This document shows positions 34,401 through 43,168 of a DNA stretch of 64,000 bases, in pieces. The DNA lies in the NCBI RefSeq assembly GCF_949628215.1, contig NC_134280.1, forward strand, positions 11,667,795 to 11,731,794, written 5' to 3'. Position 1 is the first letter of the stretch, and each line of letters opens with the position of its first letter. The DNA comes from Phalacrocorax aristotelis. Its lineage: Eukaryota > Chordata > Aves > Suliformes > Phalacrocoracidae. The notes beneath the pieces were generated by a model. It saw only the letters and a list, made by a program, of their open reading frames with translations. It searched no databases and was not told the DNA's origin. The position numbers and the translations under genes were made by a program.

Positions 34401-36610
34401 CTCTGCAGCTTGCCTTGCTGGCACCTCAGCTGAAGGCCTAGCATGCCCCTTTCAGCTCAATACAGGTGGCATTTCCAGCTAAACATCTTTTTAAAGCTTG
34501 CTATTCCTGGTGTACTGGCAAATTCCCAATTGTAATTGCACCTCCTCACTTCTCTCCACACAATAAAATATAAAAACACTCAAGCAATTCCTCTGCCTTT
34601 GCCTTCAGTGCTGCCCATGTAAAGATGCCTACAAGACCACCCGTAGCAGGCATAACCTGGCAGCTGGTGCACAAGCTGGTGCTCTGTGTGTGTGCAATGT
34701 ATGGACTTGTGATCACAGGCAATTCAAATGTATCATTTGAGTGTCCAGCTTTGGCTGCAGGCGCAAAAGCAACTTTTCTTAACTGGGCCTAATGAGTGCC
34801 TCATTTCTTCATCTGAATAGACAATTAGAGCTAATGGTGGTCAAGGAAATTCCTTCACTCTAGGAACTAGTGAAAGAGGTCAAAGTCCCCCTTGTCTCTC
34901 TAGCAGCTTATCCCCATCTATGGTAAGAGATGCCAAATTTTGCACTCTGTCAATGATAACAAGGGTTTTGCAATAGGTGTGCTAGAAAAATCTGGTGCAT
35001 GTTTCAGAATAGGACTGAGCATTCAAAATAAGGTGGAAGTGGACAACTCAGTAAGTTAGGCTTACTCAATAAGTATGACACACCAAAAGGTCTTTTAAAA
35101 CCTCCTTTGTTCTTTCATTTCCTCTGAAGAGCCAAACACAAACAAGATCCAGAGAAGAAGAAACTGATAAAGTCAGGATATGCCAACCCAAATACCTCTG
35201 ATGACAGACAGACAACGATGTTCCCCAGAGTCCAGACCACTTCAGGCCACGCGAACCCAGGATATCAGCCAAACAACCCATATGAGATGCGTTCCTCAAA
35301 CGGACGTCGTTTTCCGGAGAGGGATTATGATGATATGGTAAGTAGTTCACACAGACCTATGGGAGTTGCATTCCTGAACTATAGTGTTGTGGGCTACAGA
35401 CATTATTGGAACCTAAATGCCATTCTGTCCATCCTCCCTTGATCAAGAAGGCCAAAGCAGTATAAAGGCAACCAAACAACTGTAGCTGCAGCTGAAAAAA
35501 GATTCCCTAATAAAAAGACCACTGCTCATCTTATGAAGACATTTCTACAGCCCCAGTAGTCATCTTTGGGTCACCAGAGGGATATGTGAAAAGCAAGAGT
35601 TAAAGCAACAGTTTGGCTGCCCAGTGGTCTGCTGTGTCATACGACATTTGCCTGCATTAAATGAACACATCCTTCAGCACAAGCACGCGTGTGGGCATCA
35701 CAGCCTGCAACAACCTGTGCTTCTTTTAAGCCAGCTGTAGTGTCAATAGGTGCTGCAGTGGCACTTCCAGGTCACAGCCTCATGCAAGACTCACAGTCAG
35801 CTTAAGCTGGCACAGCTGCCCAGAGGCTCAGTGTCCTCCCTGCTGCTCTGCCACTGCCTAGTTCACAGCAAGAGCTTCTGCAGTTGCTGCAGCATTGCAA
35901 AGGGGTAAAGTGCCATGAAAAAGCTAGTGTAGCTCTTGCGTTGAAATAGCCCAGCGGAGCCTGTTCAGCAGAAGCATGTCATTAGCTGGAAGGTCTGTTC
36001 AGAAAAAGCTGCCTGTTTTATTCTTGAACTCTGCAAGGGAGCTGTGGGAGGGAGCAGGGGCTTGAGAATTGCTACACTGTGATACGATTGATTTGCTGGG
36101 TTCTGCATGCATCTAGTAAATGGGAAGCATGTTGTCCATTCAAAACTCATGTAAATGACATTTTATCTCCACCTCTGCGGTGCAAAAAGTTGTTTAGGGA
36201 AGAAATTCTGTTTAATTGTAATACACTTACGTGTTTTGCAAAATTGAGGCCTAATCCGTGATAAAAGCAACACGGAAACCTTATATTTAAAAAACAAAAA
36301 CACCCCGCTTTTAAGAAGCTGCCAGTTAAGAGAAGAAAAACATCTATTTAGTTATTTGATTGATGAGATTCACATGGATTTTGCCATTTCTCACTTTCCG
36401 AAGATGTCAACTTTTCAGTGATTAAAATCTGCCTGTAAAATACATTTGATTTTCCTTGAGGGCTATTGGGTCACTTAGAGAGAGGGTTACCATGTGCTGA
36501 ACTCTTCTGAGAAAGGAGCTTTCTGACACAGAGACTCTTTCTTTTCTTGTCCAAATTCTCTGTAGTATGAAATATCACGGGAGCCTGAGGGCTTCAGGGT
36601 GAGATACTAA
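13369..36610 (+). CDS. MUC13: MUC13, cell-surface mucin-13 (complete, 16 coding exons)
   Basis: Model: join(13369-13426, 17261-17317, 18261-18317, 19261-19317, 20261-20317, 21261-21317, 22786-22905, 23841-23947, 25542-25600, 27015-27160, 28471-28596, 29745-29856, 30958-30995, 33966-34053, 35130-35337, 36566-36610). Every junction is GT-AG and every phase matches. The sum is 1,392 nt, giving 463 residues plus TAA (human MUC13 is about 512). Order: signal peptide (1-19), five 19-residue Ser/Thr/Pro cassettes (about 20-114), EGF (115-154), SEA (about 155-258), EGF, Cys-rich EGF, transmembrane segment (about 351-376) and cytoplasmic tail. This is exactly the MUC13 architecture, and the neighbours HEG1 and ITGB5 agree. 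MUC13 is an epithelial, mainly gut, transmembrane mucin of the apical glycocalyx. Potential N-glycosylation sequons are N-S-T in EGF1 and N-V-T and N-K-T in SEA. Oddity: the mucin region is an exon array. An unseen extra exon in introns 1 or 6 cannot be excluded. Confidence 0.93.
13427..17260 (+). other. MUC13 intron 1
   Basis: A 3.8-kb intron containing a CR1 fragment (about 14926-15467) and, from 17074, the start of the first 1000-bp repeat unit. No additional Ser/Thr-rich exon with splice sites was recognised, but a short diverged one could be missed. Confidence 0.75.
14926..15467 (+). mobile_element. CR1 LINE, 5'-truncated, sense orientation
   Basis: It reads from the reverse-transcriptase C-terminus through the CR1 3' end. 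The frame 14941-15162 encodes [19 protein letters not shown], a conserved CR1 ORF2 block. The element finishes with GATTCTGTGATTCT, the 8-bp-type 3' terminal repeat characteristic of CR1. The left edge is approximate. It is non-autonomous, a dead copy in MUC13 intron 1. Confidence 0.92.
17261..17317 (+). CDS. MUC13: MUC13 mucin (PTS) exon, copy 1
   Basis: 57 nt, phase 1 to phase 1, adding 19 residues: [19 protein letters not shown]. Seven Thr, three Ser and three Pro make it a dense O-glycosylation cassette. The Asn is followed by Pro and is not an N-glycosylation site. Acceptor TTTTCCCTTCATCAG and donor CAG|GTAAGG are both strong. Confidence 0.88.
18261..18317 (+). CDS. MUC13: MUC13 mucin (PTS) exon, copy 2
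   Basis: Identical in sequence, splice sites and phase to the exon 1000 bp upstream. Symmetric phase means it can be included or skipped without frameshift. Confidence 0.88.
19261..19317 (+). CDS. MUC13: MUC13 mucin (PTS) exon, copy 3
   Basis: Identical third copy of the 19-residue Ser/Thr/Pro cassette, with intact acceptor and donor. Confidence 0.88.
20261..20317 (+). CDS. MUC13: MUC13 mucin (PTS) exon, copy 4
   Basis: Identical fourth copy with intact splice sites. Confidence 0.88.
21261..21317 (+). CDS. MUC13: MUC13 mucin (PTS) exon, copy 5
   Basis: Identical fifth copy, in the partial last unit. Its donor joins in phase 1 to the EGF exon at 22786. The 262 bp of repeat after it are kept, then unique sequence begins. 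Confidence 0.88.
21318..22785 (+). other. MUC13 intron after the mucin exons
   Basis: The first 262 bp are repeat unit; from 21580 the DNA is unique and becomes AT-rich. No additional exon seen. Confidence 0.75.
22786..22905 (+). CDS. MUC13: MUC13 exon: first EGF-like domain
   Basis: 120 nt, phase 1-1, 40 residues. Six cysteines sit in EGF order: C-N-P-D-P-C, then C after six residues, then C after eight, C-Q-C, then the last Cys after ten. An N-S-T sequon precedes the fourth Cys. MUC13 has one EGF between the mucin domain and SEA, as here. Confidence 0.92.
22906..23840 (+). other. MUC13 intron between EGF1 and SEA
   Basis: GTGAGT start, TCATTCCAG end; no recognisable element. Confidence 0.8.
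23841..23947 (+). CDS. MUC13: MUC13 exon: SEA domain, part 1
   Basis: 107 nt, phase 1 to 0. Begins [10 protein letters not shown], the first SEA strand, and ends Y-Q-N-V-T-K-F with an N-V-T sequon. Donor GTGAGT at 23948. Confidence 0.9.
23948..25541 (+). other. MUC13 intron within SEA
   Basis: About 1.6 kb, AT-rich, ending ATCTTTTACAG. Nothing else recognised. Confidence 0.8.
25542..25600 (+). CDS. MUC13: MUC13 exon: SEA domain, part 2
   Basis: 59 nt, phase 0 to 2: [19 protein letters not shown] plus two bases, the SEA helix and following strand. Donor GTAAGT at 25601. Confidence 0.9.
25601..27014 (+). other. MUC13 intron within SEA
   Basis: 1.4 kb ending GTACTTTTCAG; no recognisable element. 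Confidence 0.8.
27015..27160 (+). CDS. MUC13: MUC13 exon: SEA domain, part 3
   Basis: 146 nt, phase 2 to 1. Contains the strand [12 protein letters not shown] and an N-K-T sequon. The canonical SEA autocleavage motif G-S-V-V-V is not visible at the expected hairpin, so self-cleavage cannot be predicted. Confidence 0.9.
27161..28470 (+). other. MUC13 intron between SEA and EGF2
   Basis: 1.3 kb, GTAAGT to TCTTTTAAAG; nothing recognised. Confidence 0.8.
28471..28596 (+). CDS. MUC13: MUC13 exon: second EGF-like domain
   Basis: 126 nt, phase 1-1, 42 residues with six Cys (C-x4-C-x6-C-x7-C-x1-C-x13-C). It opens T-T-Y-C-E-V-F-N-C and ends R-S-C-S. Donor GTAAGA. Confidence 0.92.
28597..29744 (+). 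other. MUC13 intron between EGF2 and EGF3
   Basis: 1.1 kb, with a short TG run near 29634-29645; otherwise nothing recognised. Confidence 0.8.
29745..29856 (+). CDS. MUC13: MUC13 exon: third EGF-like domain, part 1
   Basis: 112 nt, phase 1 to 2. Begins D-C-S-E-D-C and carries C-K-C and K-C-V-S near the end. With the next small exon the module has eight cysteines, one pair more than a plain EGF. Confidence 0.9.
29857..30957 (+). other. MUC13 intron within EGF3
   Basis: 1.1 kb, GTGAGT to CTCATCTAG; nothing recognised. Confidence 0.8.
30958..30995 (+). CDS. MUC13: MUC13 micro-exon: third EGF-like domain, part 2
   Basis: Only 38 nt, phase 2 to 1, encoding [12 protein letters not shown], the classic G-Y-x-G-x-x-C end of an EGF module. 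Flanked by TCATCTAG and GTAAGT. Confidence 0.88.
30996..33965 (+). other. MUC13 intron before the transmembrane exon
   Basis: 3.0 kb. The 3' part is dominated by a pyrimidine repeat (33006-33892), leaving about 70 bp of ordinary sequence with a TTTTTTTCCAG acceptor. Confidence 0.85.
33006..33892. repeat. (TTTCC)n / (CTCCT)n polypyrimidine microsatellite, about 890 bp
   Basis: From 33006 to about 33590 the strand is mainly TTTCC pentamers with sporadic CTCCT units. From about 33600 to 33736 it is nearly pure CTCCT. It then degrades into irregular C/T runs to about 33892. One strand is almost wholly pyrimidine, the other purine. Open frames of more than 300 codons on both strands across it are artefacts of the stop-free repeat. 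A tract this long is prone to length change and to triplex (H-DNA) formation. Confidence 0.98.
33966..34053 (+). CDS. MUC13: MUC13 exon: transmembrane segment
   Basis: 88 nt, phase 1 to 2. [16 protein letters not shown] then a further run of Leu/Ile/Val to S-V-R is a single hydrophobic helix with a following basic stop-transfer sequence in the next exon. Length 88 is not a multiple of three, so skipping it would shift the frame and remove the anchor. Confidence 0.93.
34054..35129 (+). other. MUC13 intron after the transmembrane exon
   Basis: 1.1 kb, GTAAGA to CCTCTGAAG; nothing recognised. Confidence 0.8.
35130..35337 (+). CDS. MUC13: MUC13 exon: cytoplasmic tail, part 1
   Basis: 208 nt, phase 2 to 0. 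Starts with a basic juxtamembrane stretch (A-K-H-K, E-K-K-K). Two similar blocks follow, S-G-Y-A-N-P and [10 protein letters not shown], then N-P-Y-E-M and D-Y-D-D-M. Several tyrosines could be phosphorylation sites; this is inferred only. Confidence 0.9.
35338..36565 (+). other. MUC13 last intron
   Basis: 1.2 kb, GTAAGT to TTCTCTGTAG; nothing recognised. Confidence 0.8.
36566..36610 (+). CDS. MUC13: MUC13 last coding exon
   Basis: 45 nt, phase 0: [14 protein letters not shown] then TAA at 36608-36610. The acceptor is TTCTCTGTAG. Confidence 0.88.
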   Translation, partial: YEISREPEGFRVRY

Positions 36611-37460
36611 GTGACCAGAGCAGTAGAAGGATGGACAACCACTGCGACAATGGGTCAGATAAGTTCCACAGCCTCTCACCAATGCAGTTACTTCAGCAGA
36701 AGAGACAACAAAGTCCATAACCGCAGATTCTCTGAAGATTTTCTAAAGTAAGACCCCTGCTTGCAAGATATCACGGACAACTCTCTGAAATAAGGGAAAA
36801 TGAAGCAGAGAACAGGAAGAAGAAGAGGACTTTTAAAAGAACTAACGGACTCCAATAAACATTGGACTTCTTTCAGGAGGCCAGTATATTGGCAAGAGAG
36901 TGAACGTAGACAAGATACCAGGATTTTAACCCTGCTGTTTTTCAGTTCTTCTGGAAGATGGTCCAGGCAATATATGTAATGCTGAAAAATGTCAGCACCC
37001 AGAGCTTTACCTGTGTTTGTTCTCACGCCATTTCAACTACGGGCAGTCTGCATTGCTTTGGGCAGATGAAAGCAAGACCAAAACTGTGCTTTATGAGAAC
37101 CTAACTTGTTTCTCTTCACTGTATCAAATATAGTCTTATTCCTCTCTTCAACCCCCCAATATTTCCTTCTGAAAACATTCGGTTCAGTTCTCTGCTGGCA
37201 TGCATTGTGTGAGACAATGGTACCTGCCTGACCTTTTATACAGCCTTCCTTCCCAATACAATGACAAGAGACAATATCTTCAAACAAATACTATTGTTCT
37301 CCATCTTGTGCAACTACATTGATTTTATATTCTCAGCTCGTGTGGAAAGTGTTAGCATTTTTTTTTCTCTTGAACTCTTTATATTTTGTTTGAATCATCT
37401 TAAGTATTTTTATTTTTCATTTCTTACTCCCAATAAATCCACCTGTAAAAGAATCCACAT
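36611..37460 (+). other. MUC13: MUC13 3'UTR (end inferred)
   Basis: Follows the TAA. Two AATAAA hexamers, 36854-36859 and 37432-37437, give a short and a long UTR option. The second lies in T-rich DNA with a downstream TGT-containing stretch and seems the better end. Confidence 0.5.
37432..37437 (+). promoter_or_regulatory. Candidate MUC13 polyadenylation signal
   Basis: AATAAA about 820 bp after the stop codon. An alternative AATAAA is at 36854-36859, 245 bp after the stop. Choice between them is not shown by sequence. Confidence 0.45.
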
Positions 37461-39399
37461 TTTACTGTATTTTACTGAGTGTACATTATCTATTGACTAA
37501 CACTTCCTTATATCTAAAAAAAAATATATGCACAAATATGTACGTATATTTATAGAGTAAGTTAATTTAAACCATCATTTAATTCCATGTTATATTTTGT
37601 GTTTTGGTTTTTATATATGCAGATTAACTTTTCCTAGTAAATATTATCATTTCTCAGTACCAAGGCTTTCTTATATTGCTGCCCAGTGCATTTCAAAGGC
37701 TGCTACAGCTATTTTATCTGGACTGGAATTCTGTACTGAAAGGACAAAGTCTCAGATATTTCACTTCTGTTTGGCTATTAGCAATGTGTGATTCTGTCAG
37801 GAAATGCTATCATGGAAAATAGCTCTTTGTGGTGTTTTATGACTGCCGCTGCTTGCCCTATGCTTTGTTTCAGCTGCCCATCCTTCAAAATTTAGCTGGG
37901 CATTGGAAAAAGAGCTGAGTGCGACCCTCACCTCTCAGTGTGAGAGAGGAGGTGCCTGCAGGCAGGATAAGATGTTTCAGAGAACAGCCACAACTTGTTT
38001 CACATCCTGGGATCTCCCCTCTGTCTGCTCCCCCAAGATACAGGGCATCCTGCTGGCACATGACCTGCAGAGGAGGTTGGAAGATGGTGCCACTCAAGTG
38101 TGCCACCTACTTTTGTCCTGACCAAAAATTACACTACAGAGACTGCTTGGCACATCTGCAGAGGGTGTACTTAAAAATACTGAATGAGTCGGGGACAGAG
38201 ATTTGCATGGTTATAACACATACTTGTGTGGGAGTATTGGGTTTGCTGAAGTCACATGCCATTCCTCATTTATCTGGATACATCTGAGCTTATTCAAGCG
38301 ATGTGAGTCGGTAGGGGAAAGGTATGGTGCAGTGGGGTGGCTGTGGGGTAAGAGCCTGGGCCTGGGCAGCTGCCATAGAGGAGCTGTCACACGGTAACAT
38401 GACGGGACAGTAGGATAAGGATGGGCTTAATCAGGCCTGCTGGATCTTGTGCTGTTCGCACTGGTTAGGCCAGAAAACAGCCTCAAAAATTAAATATCCC
38501 TGCATCCGAACAGTCCCCAGCAAAGCCCAGCATTCAAAATGGCATGTGAAAGGCAGCACCTTTCAGTCCTGAAATCAGGGAGCATTTTAAATTTTTCTGT
38601 TTACCTGCTGGTGAAAATCAGTCCTTGTTTCCTTTATGAGACAAGTAAGAGTGAGCAATGAAGCTAGGACACCATTGCAGTCCCAAGGGCTTGACTTTTC
38701 ACTTCTTGTGTACTTCCTTCAACTTTAATGGCTTGATGTTTTCAAGGTGAACGATAGCACTCCTTCAAACAGGAGGAATACAGGTAGGAACAAAAGAGCC
38801 TCTCCTCTAGCAGGAAGCGCTCCCCTCCTCACAAGGAATGGCTTCCTCAACAGCAACCCCCGGTATGGAGAGCTTTTAGGGAAAGCCAGGTGAGTGTTGA
38901 AAGGGTTCAGGCAGATGCCCTGGTGAACATCACTGTCCCTGGATGGTTTTGGAGAGACCACCTTGGCTTCATCCCCGGCTCAGGAGGGTGACTGGACCCT
39001 GGCACAACCCAGGGACAGAGGATCCTACTTGAAATTTGGAGTTCATTAGCCCAGGGCCAAAAACCACAGAAAGGCAAGCGAGGCAAACCTAGCACTGCCT
39101 CATTCATCTGCTGCTCCTGTGAGAGGAGGACTGTCATTTGGCAAGTCTGGCAATTGCAAAGTCATCAACTGCTATTTTTCCCCAGTTTTTCTACCCTTCA
39201 CCTTTTTTTTTTTTTTTTTAGTTCTTTTTTTAAGCCAGTAACGCTCACTGTTTCAAAGCCTTCTGTCTGGGGTTTGCAGATGGAGCAGCTTTGCTTATTA
39301 AGGATTCCCAGGAAGATTAAAATAACTTCTCCAAGGTTTTGGGGTGTGAGCTGAAGATACTGATTTTTGCAGCAAAGTAAAATAATTGCCCAAACCCAA

Positions 39400-39710
39400 C
39401 CCAACCCTAAATGCCCAAAGTGGTCTAAGAACAGGAAAACCCATAAAATATGTCAGGTCACAATTAAACAGGAAATAAATAGGGCTAAAAATACAAATCC
39501 ATAAATTGCCTGCAAAAGGTGCTCTAAATACTGATAAAAGGTTCTTTAAATATATCCAAGCCGTAAATGCAGCTAGGATATCAGGGGGAATGCTGATGAC
39601 AAGGGTATAAAAGACAGGTGGGGATGATGAAGATGTAGCAGAGAAGCTCAGTGATTTCTTTGTGGCTGTTTTTACAGCTGAAGCTGTTGTGGAGCTTCCC
39701 ACATCTGTCA
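39400..39710 (+). mobile_element. Degenerate CR1-like LINE ORF2 relic
   Basis: The + strand frame reads W-S-K-N-R-K-T-H-K, then Q-E-I-N-R-A-K-N. After frame damage it continues R-F-F-K-Y-I-Q-A-V-N and later A-E-K-L-S-D-F-F-V-A-V-F-T. This succession matches the linker between endonuclease and reverse transcriptase in CR1-type LINEs (basic RKA region, FFKYI, AE-LNDFFASVFT). Stops and shifts show it is old. Borders are approximate. Confidence 0.55.
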
Positions 39711-42700
39711 CACTCTGCAGTGGATCAGCCAGAGGAACCTGAGCAATTGGAAGTAAAAAGGTAACATGGACTGAAGAGGTAGCAGGGGTAAAGGAAAGTA
39801 AGTGAAGTAACTAGGTAGCAGGAAGTATAAGGTCAGATAGATAAAGTGGTTGTTAATGAGTGACCAGGACCGGGCATCACTGATCCAGGGGAGCCAAAGG
39901 AGCGGCACACCCAGCGGTACATGGGGCTGTGGTATCCAGCTGTGTTCCCACACGCAGCCAGCCCATCACACCCCACAGACTCACTGGGACGCACTGAGCT
40001 GTCATTGACGGGTCTCTGAAGCTATTGACCTGGGATGGCAGCCAAACATCCACCAAAATTTGAGGGTACGCAAAGCTAAAGGAGGTCAGTGTAAAGCAGA
40101 CGTAAAAAAAAAATATGGGCACAGGTGGAGAACTTGCAGCCACAGGGTGTTGCGGAAGCTGTATCTGCAGGTTCAAAAAGAGATTAGGCAAATTCAAGGA
40201 TACAAATACATGACAGAGATGTACCCTATAACAACAGGATGAGAAAGTGGGGGTGCTGGAGGAAGGGCCTGTAAAAAGATCCGGGCCCCCAAGATAGCCC
40301 CTCCTGTTGCAGCCCCTGGAGCAGAGCCTGGGGCTGGATGGACAACCTGGGCCAGGGGGACATTTCTCACCTTCTGAACTCATTGACCTGCTTTATTCAA
40401 TGGCAGCATGGGCTGAAAGGTGATGCCTGGCATGTGTGTACATTGTGTGTCTTGTATGCCCTAGCTTTGCCCAGGCTGTTCATAAACCATGGAGAGGCAG
40501 GGTAAGGTGGTGTACGCTGGGCTCTTTGCTGTTTACGTAGAAATAGCCTCATGAAAGAAATAAAGGAAAGTTTCTGCAAGCAGGTAACTCAAAAAAATGC
40601 AAAATGATTCCTGCTTTCAAGCCTGAAAGGTGCTGCCTTTCACACGCAGGCTCCAAAGAGCAACCTCTGGAGAGCAAAGTCTATTCCTCTCCTCTCCACA
40701 AAAAGGAAACCAAGACCAACAGCTCCCACCCTCCCTCTCCTGGTGAAAGCAAAACAGCTTGGGAAGGTGCTGTTCCTCACCTGCTTCTCTCTGTCCCCAG
40801 ACCCTGGGCAGTGTCCCCAAACCCTGGTCAGTGGTCCCCACGGCACCTGCCAAGGTGGGCAACATCAAGGGGAGAGAAAAGAAAATATCTGCCCAGCTGC
40901 TGGCCTGAACATGACAGAGATTTCCCCAGGGGAGCTAGGAGACTTGCAGGGCCAGATAAAGTAGAAAGGGGAAAATAAGGCACTGAAAGGAATAAGAAAT
41001 TTTGCCCAGGACTCCAGAGAGGCCTGTGGAGGGACCAAGATTGCTTTTGGTGGGCATCTATAGCAACTGAGCATTTTCTTCCTTTTTTTGCCCATTCTGA
41101 AACACTAATACCGCTGACAGCACCCGGAGGGACATTTGCCAAAGCTTGTTTCCCAGTTTGGTCATTTCTTTGGCAGTCAGTTTTCTGAAGTGTCATTAAC
41201 ATCTTCCCAGAGTAACATCAGTCACGTCTTGGTGGGGTGGGTGAGGAAAGCTCTCAGCCCTCCTGAGATGGCTCCCCTAGACCCCACCACTGTCATTGCT
41301 GTTTGCCCTGTGCCTGCTGACATAAGCCTGGTTAAATATTAGTGACTGAATCTCTGCCTCTCCTTTAGTCATGCATATCTGGATGTAGCTGGGGAAAGAA
41401 AGCCTGTGGCTTAAATGAGACATTGGAAAAAAATACTTTTTTTGAAGTCCTTTATATGTAGAGATCATTTTATGGGGTAAATCAGCCAAAAGTTTTAGAA
41501 AAATGTTTCATATCTGGGACAGTCACCAAATTCAAGAGGTTATTATGGTGCTAAGGTACCTAATTCCCTCTAAAGTAGAGGAATGTTTAAACTGGTGGGA
41601 ATCAGGGGTCAAGTCCAGGCAGGTATTTCAGTGCCTAACTTGTACCAACATTAATGGGAATAAGGGTCCCTGGGGAGGAACTGTGGACCAGGGCCTATAT
41701 ATCATTCTTGTAAATGAAACAGGGCTTGTGTTGTACATGTGTAACAGTACATTATTATTCTCTTCAAAGCAAGGTCTCCCCTTGTAGGTTTTTCATCATT
41801 TCTCAACTGTTTTGTCCTTCCAAGGCTGGTGTGAACAGATTCTGCAACAAGCTCATGCTGGGCAGAAACCTTTTGCCAGAAAAAATAAATAAAAAACCAG
41901 AGGCCAATGGTTTATTTCAGGTGGTGACTAAATAGCCAAGTGTTGACTGTAGTTTGAAAAAGCTGCATGGGGCATCAGGAGGCCCAAACCACACAGATCC
42001 AGGGTGAAATTCTTGGAAAGTCATTTGTCCCTCCAAAGCACTCTGCTTGCCTGGGCACTTGGGGCCTGGTTTTTACTGCATTCATGGGAATTTTGCCAGC
42101 GATTTGAGTGGAGGCAAACCTAGCCGGCTCTACCTGCTGACATAGCTAATGATGCTTCCCGCACATGTACACTTACGAAGGGAATCTCTTTGGGCTTTCC
42201 ATTTATGAGAAACACTCGGCTAGGGTTACGGAGTACTAATCAAAACGGGTCCAGTTTATCTGAGGCAAGATGTGCAGGAAGAGAGAATATTTCTTAATAC
42301 ACCGTGCAAGGCAGCAGGGACAGACCTTCAGGCTACCAAACCCTCCTCCCACGCCCTCCTCTGCGACTTGGCAGAGTCCCGGGCCACAAGATGGAGCTGT
42401 CTCTTTGCAGTTGTAGGAAAAGCCGCACGAAAGGCAGAAGTTTTTAACGTGCATATTTTAGTTGGGGCTAACTATTAACAGAGACCACAGGCAGGTTTCC
42501 AGTGCGCTGCTAATTTTTAACCCTCTCCTGTGGCACAGCCTTCTGCATCCCGATGCCCGGCCCTTTGATGGCATACTCCTTAACTCCGAGGATTGGGTCA
42601 TATTTTTCAGGGTGGCCCGTGGCTGGAGATACCTGTCAGACATTTCAGTTCAGCACATCAGTAATCCCCTCCTGAAAATAGCTGCTCTGGCAGCCAAGTG

Positions 42701-43133
42701 CCCTCCAGCCTGCTCTGGGAGCTGTATGAACACCAAAACATGCCAGGTTTGGTCTGGCTCCTTTGCCACTATTTGAAGGACTCATGTTTATGCACCTTAG
42801 GGCATGAGGGAAAATCTCCCCCATGTACCTCCCTTGCTTTCCAGCCCAGCAGATTAAGGCATGCACTTGCACAGAGATTTATTCTGACCTCTGCCTTTTT
42901 TCATTCAGGAGACAGACAAAACTTGGCAAGGTGACCTTAGGTGCTGTTCTCTGCTACCCAGCATTGCAACGCTTCCCCTCTGCAGGTCTGGAGTGGTAGT
43001 GTTGTTCTTGAATAGCTGTGAACAGAGGTTGGTCCTCATCTGATAAAAATAGATATTTCTATAACTATTTTTATAGCACGCAGCACCAACAAGAGCAGCA
43101 TCTTCAGCCAGAGGATAGCACACACTGTTTAAG

Positions 43134-43168
43134 AATTAAATTAATTAATTGAATTAATTAATTTAATT
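43134..43168. repeat. AT-only perfect inverted repeat, 17-bp arms, 1-bp spacer
   Basis: Arms 43134-43150 and 43152-43168 are exact reverse complements around a single G at 43151, made of AATT/TTAA words with several TAATTA cores. It could extrude a cruciform or present clustered homeodomain-type sites, or simply be a slipped AATT repeat. Confidence 0.85.
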
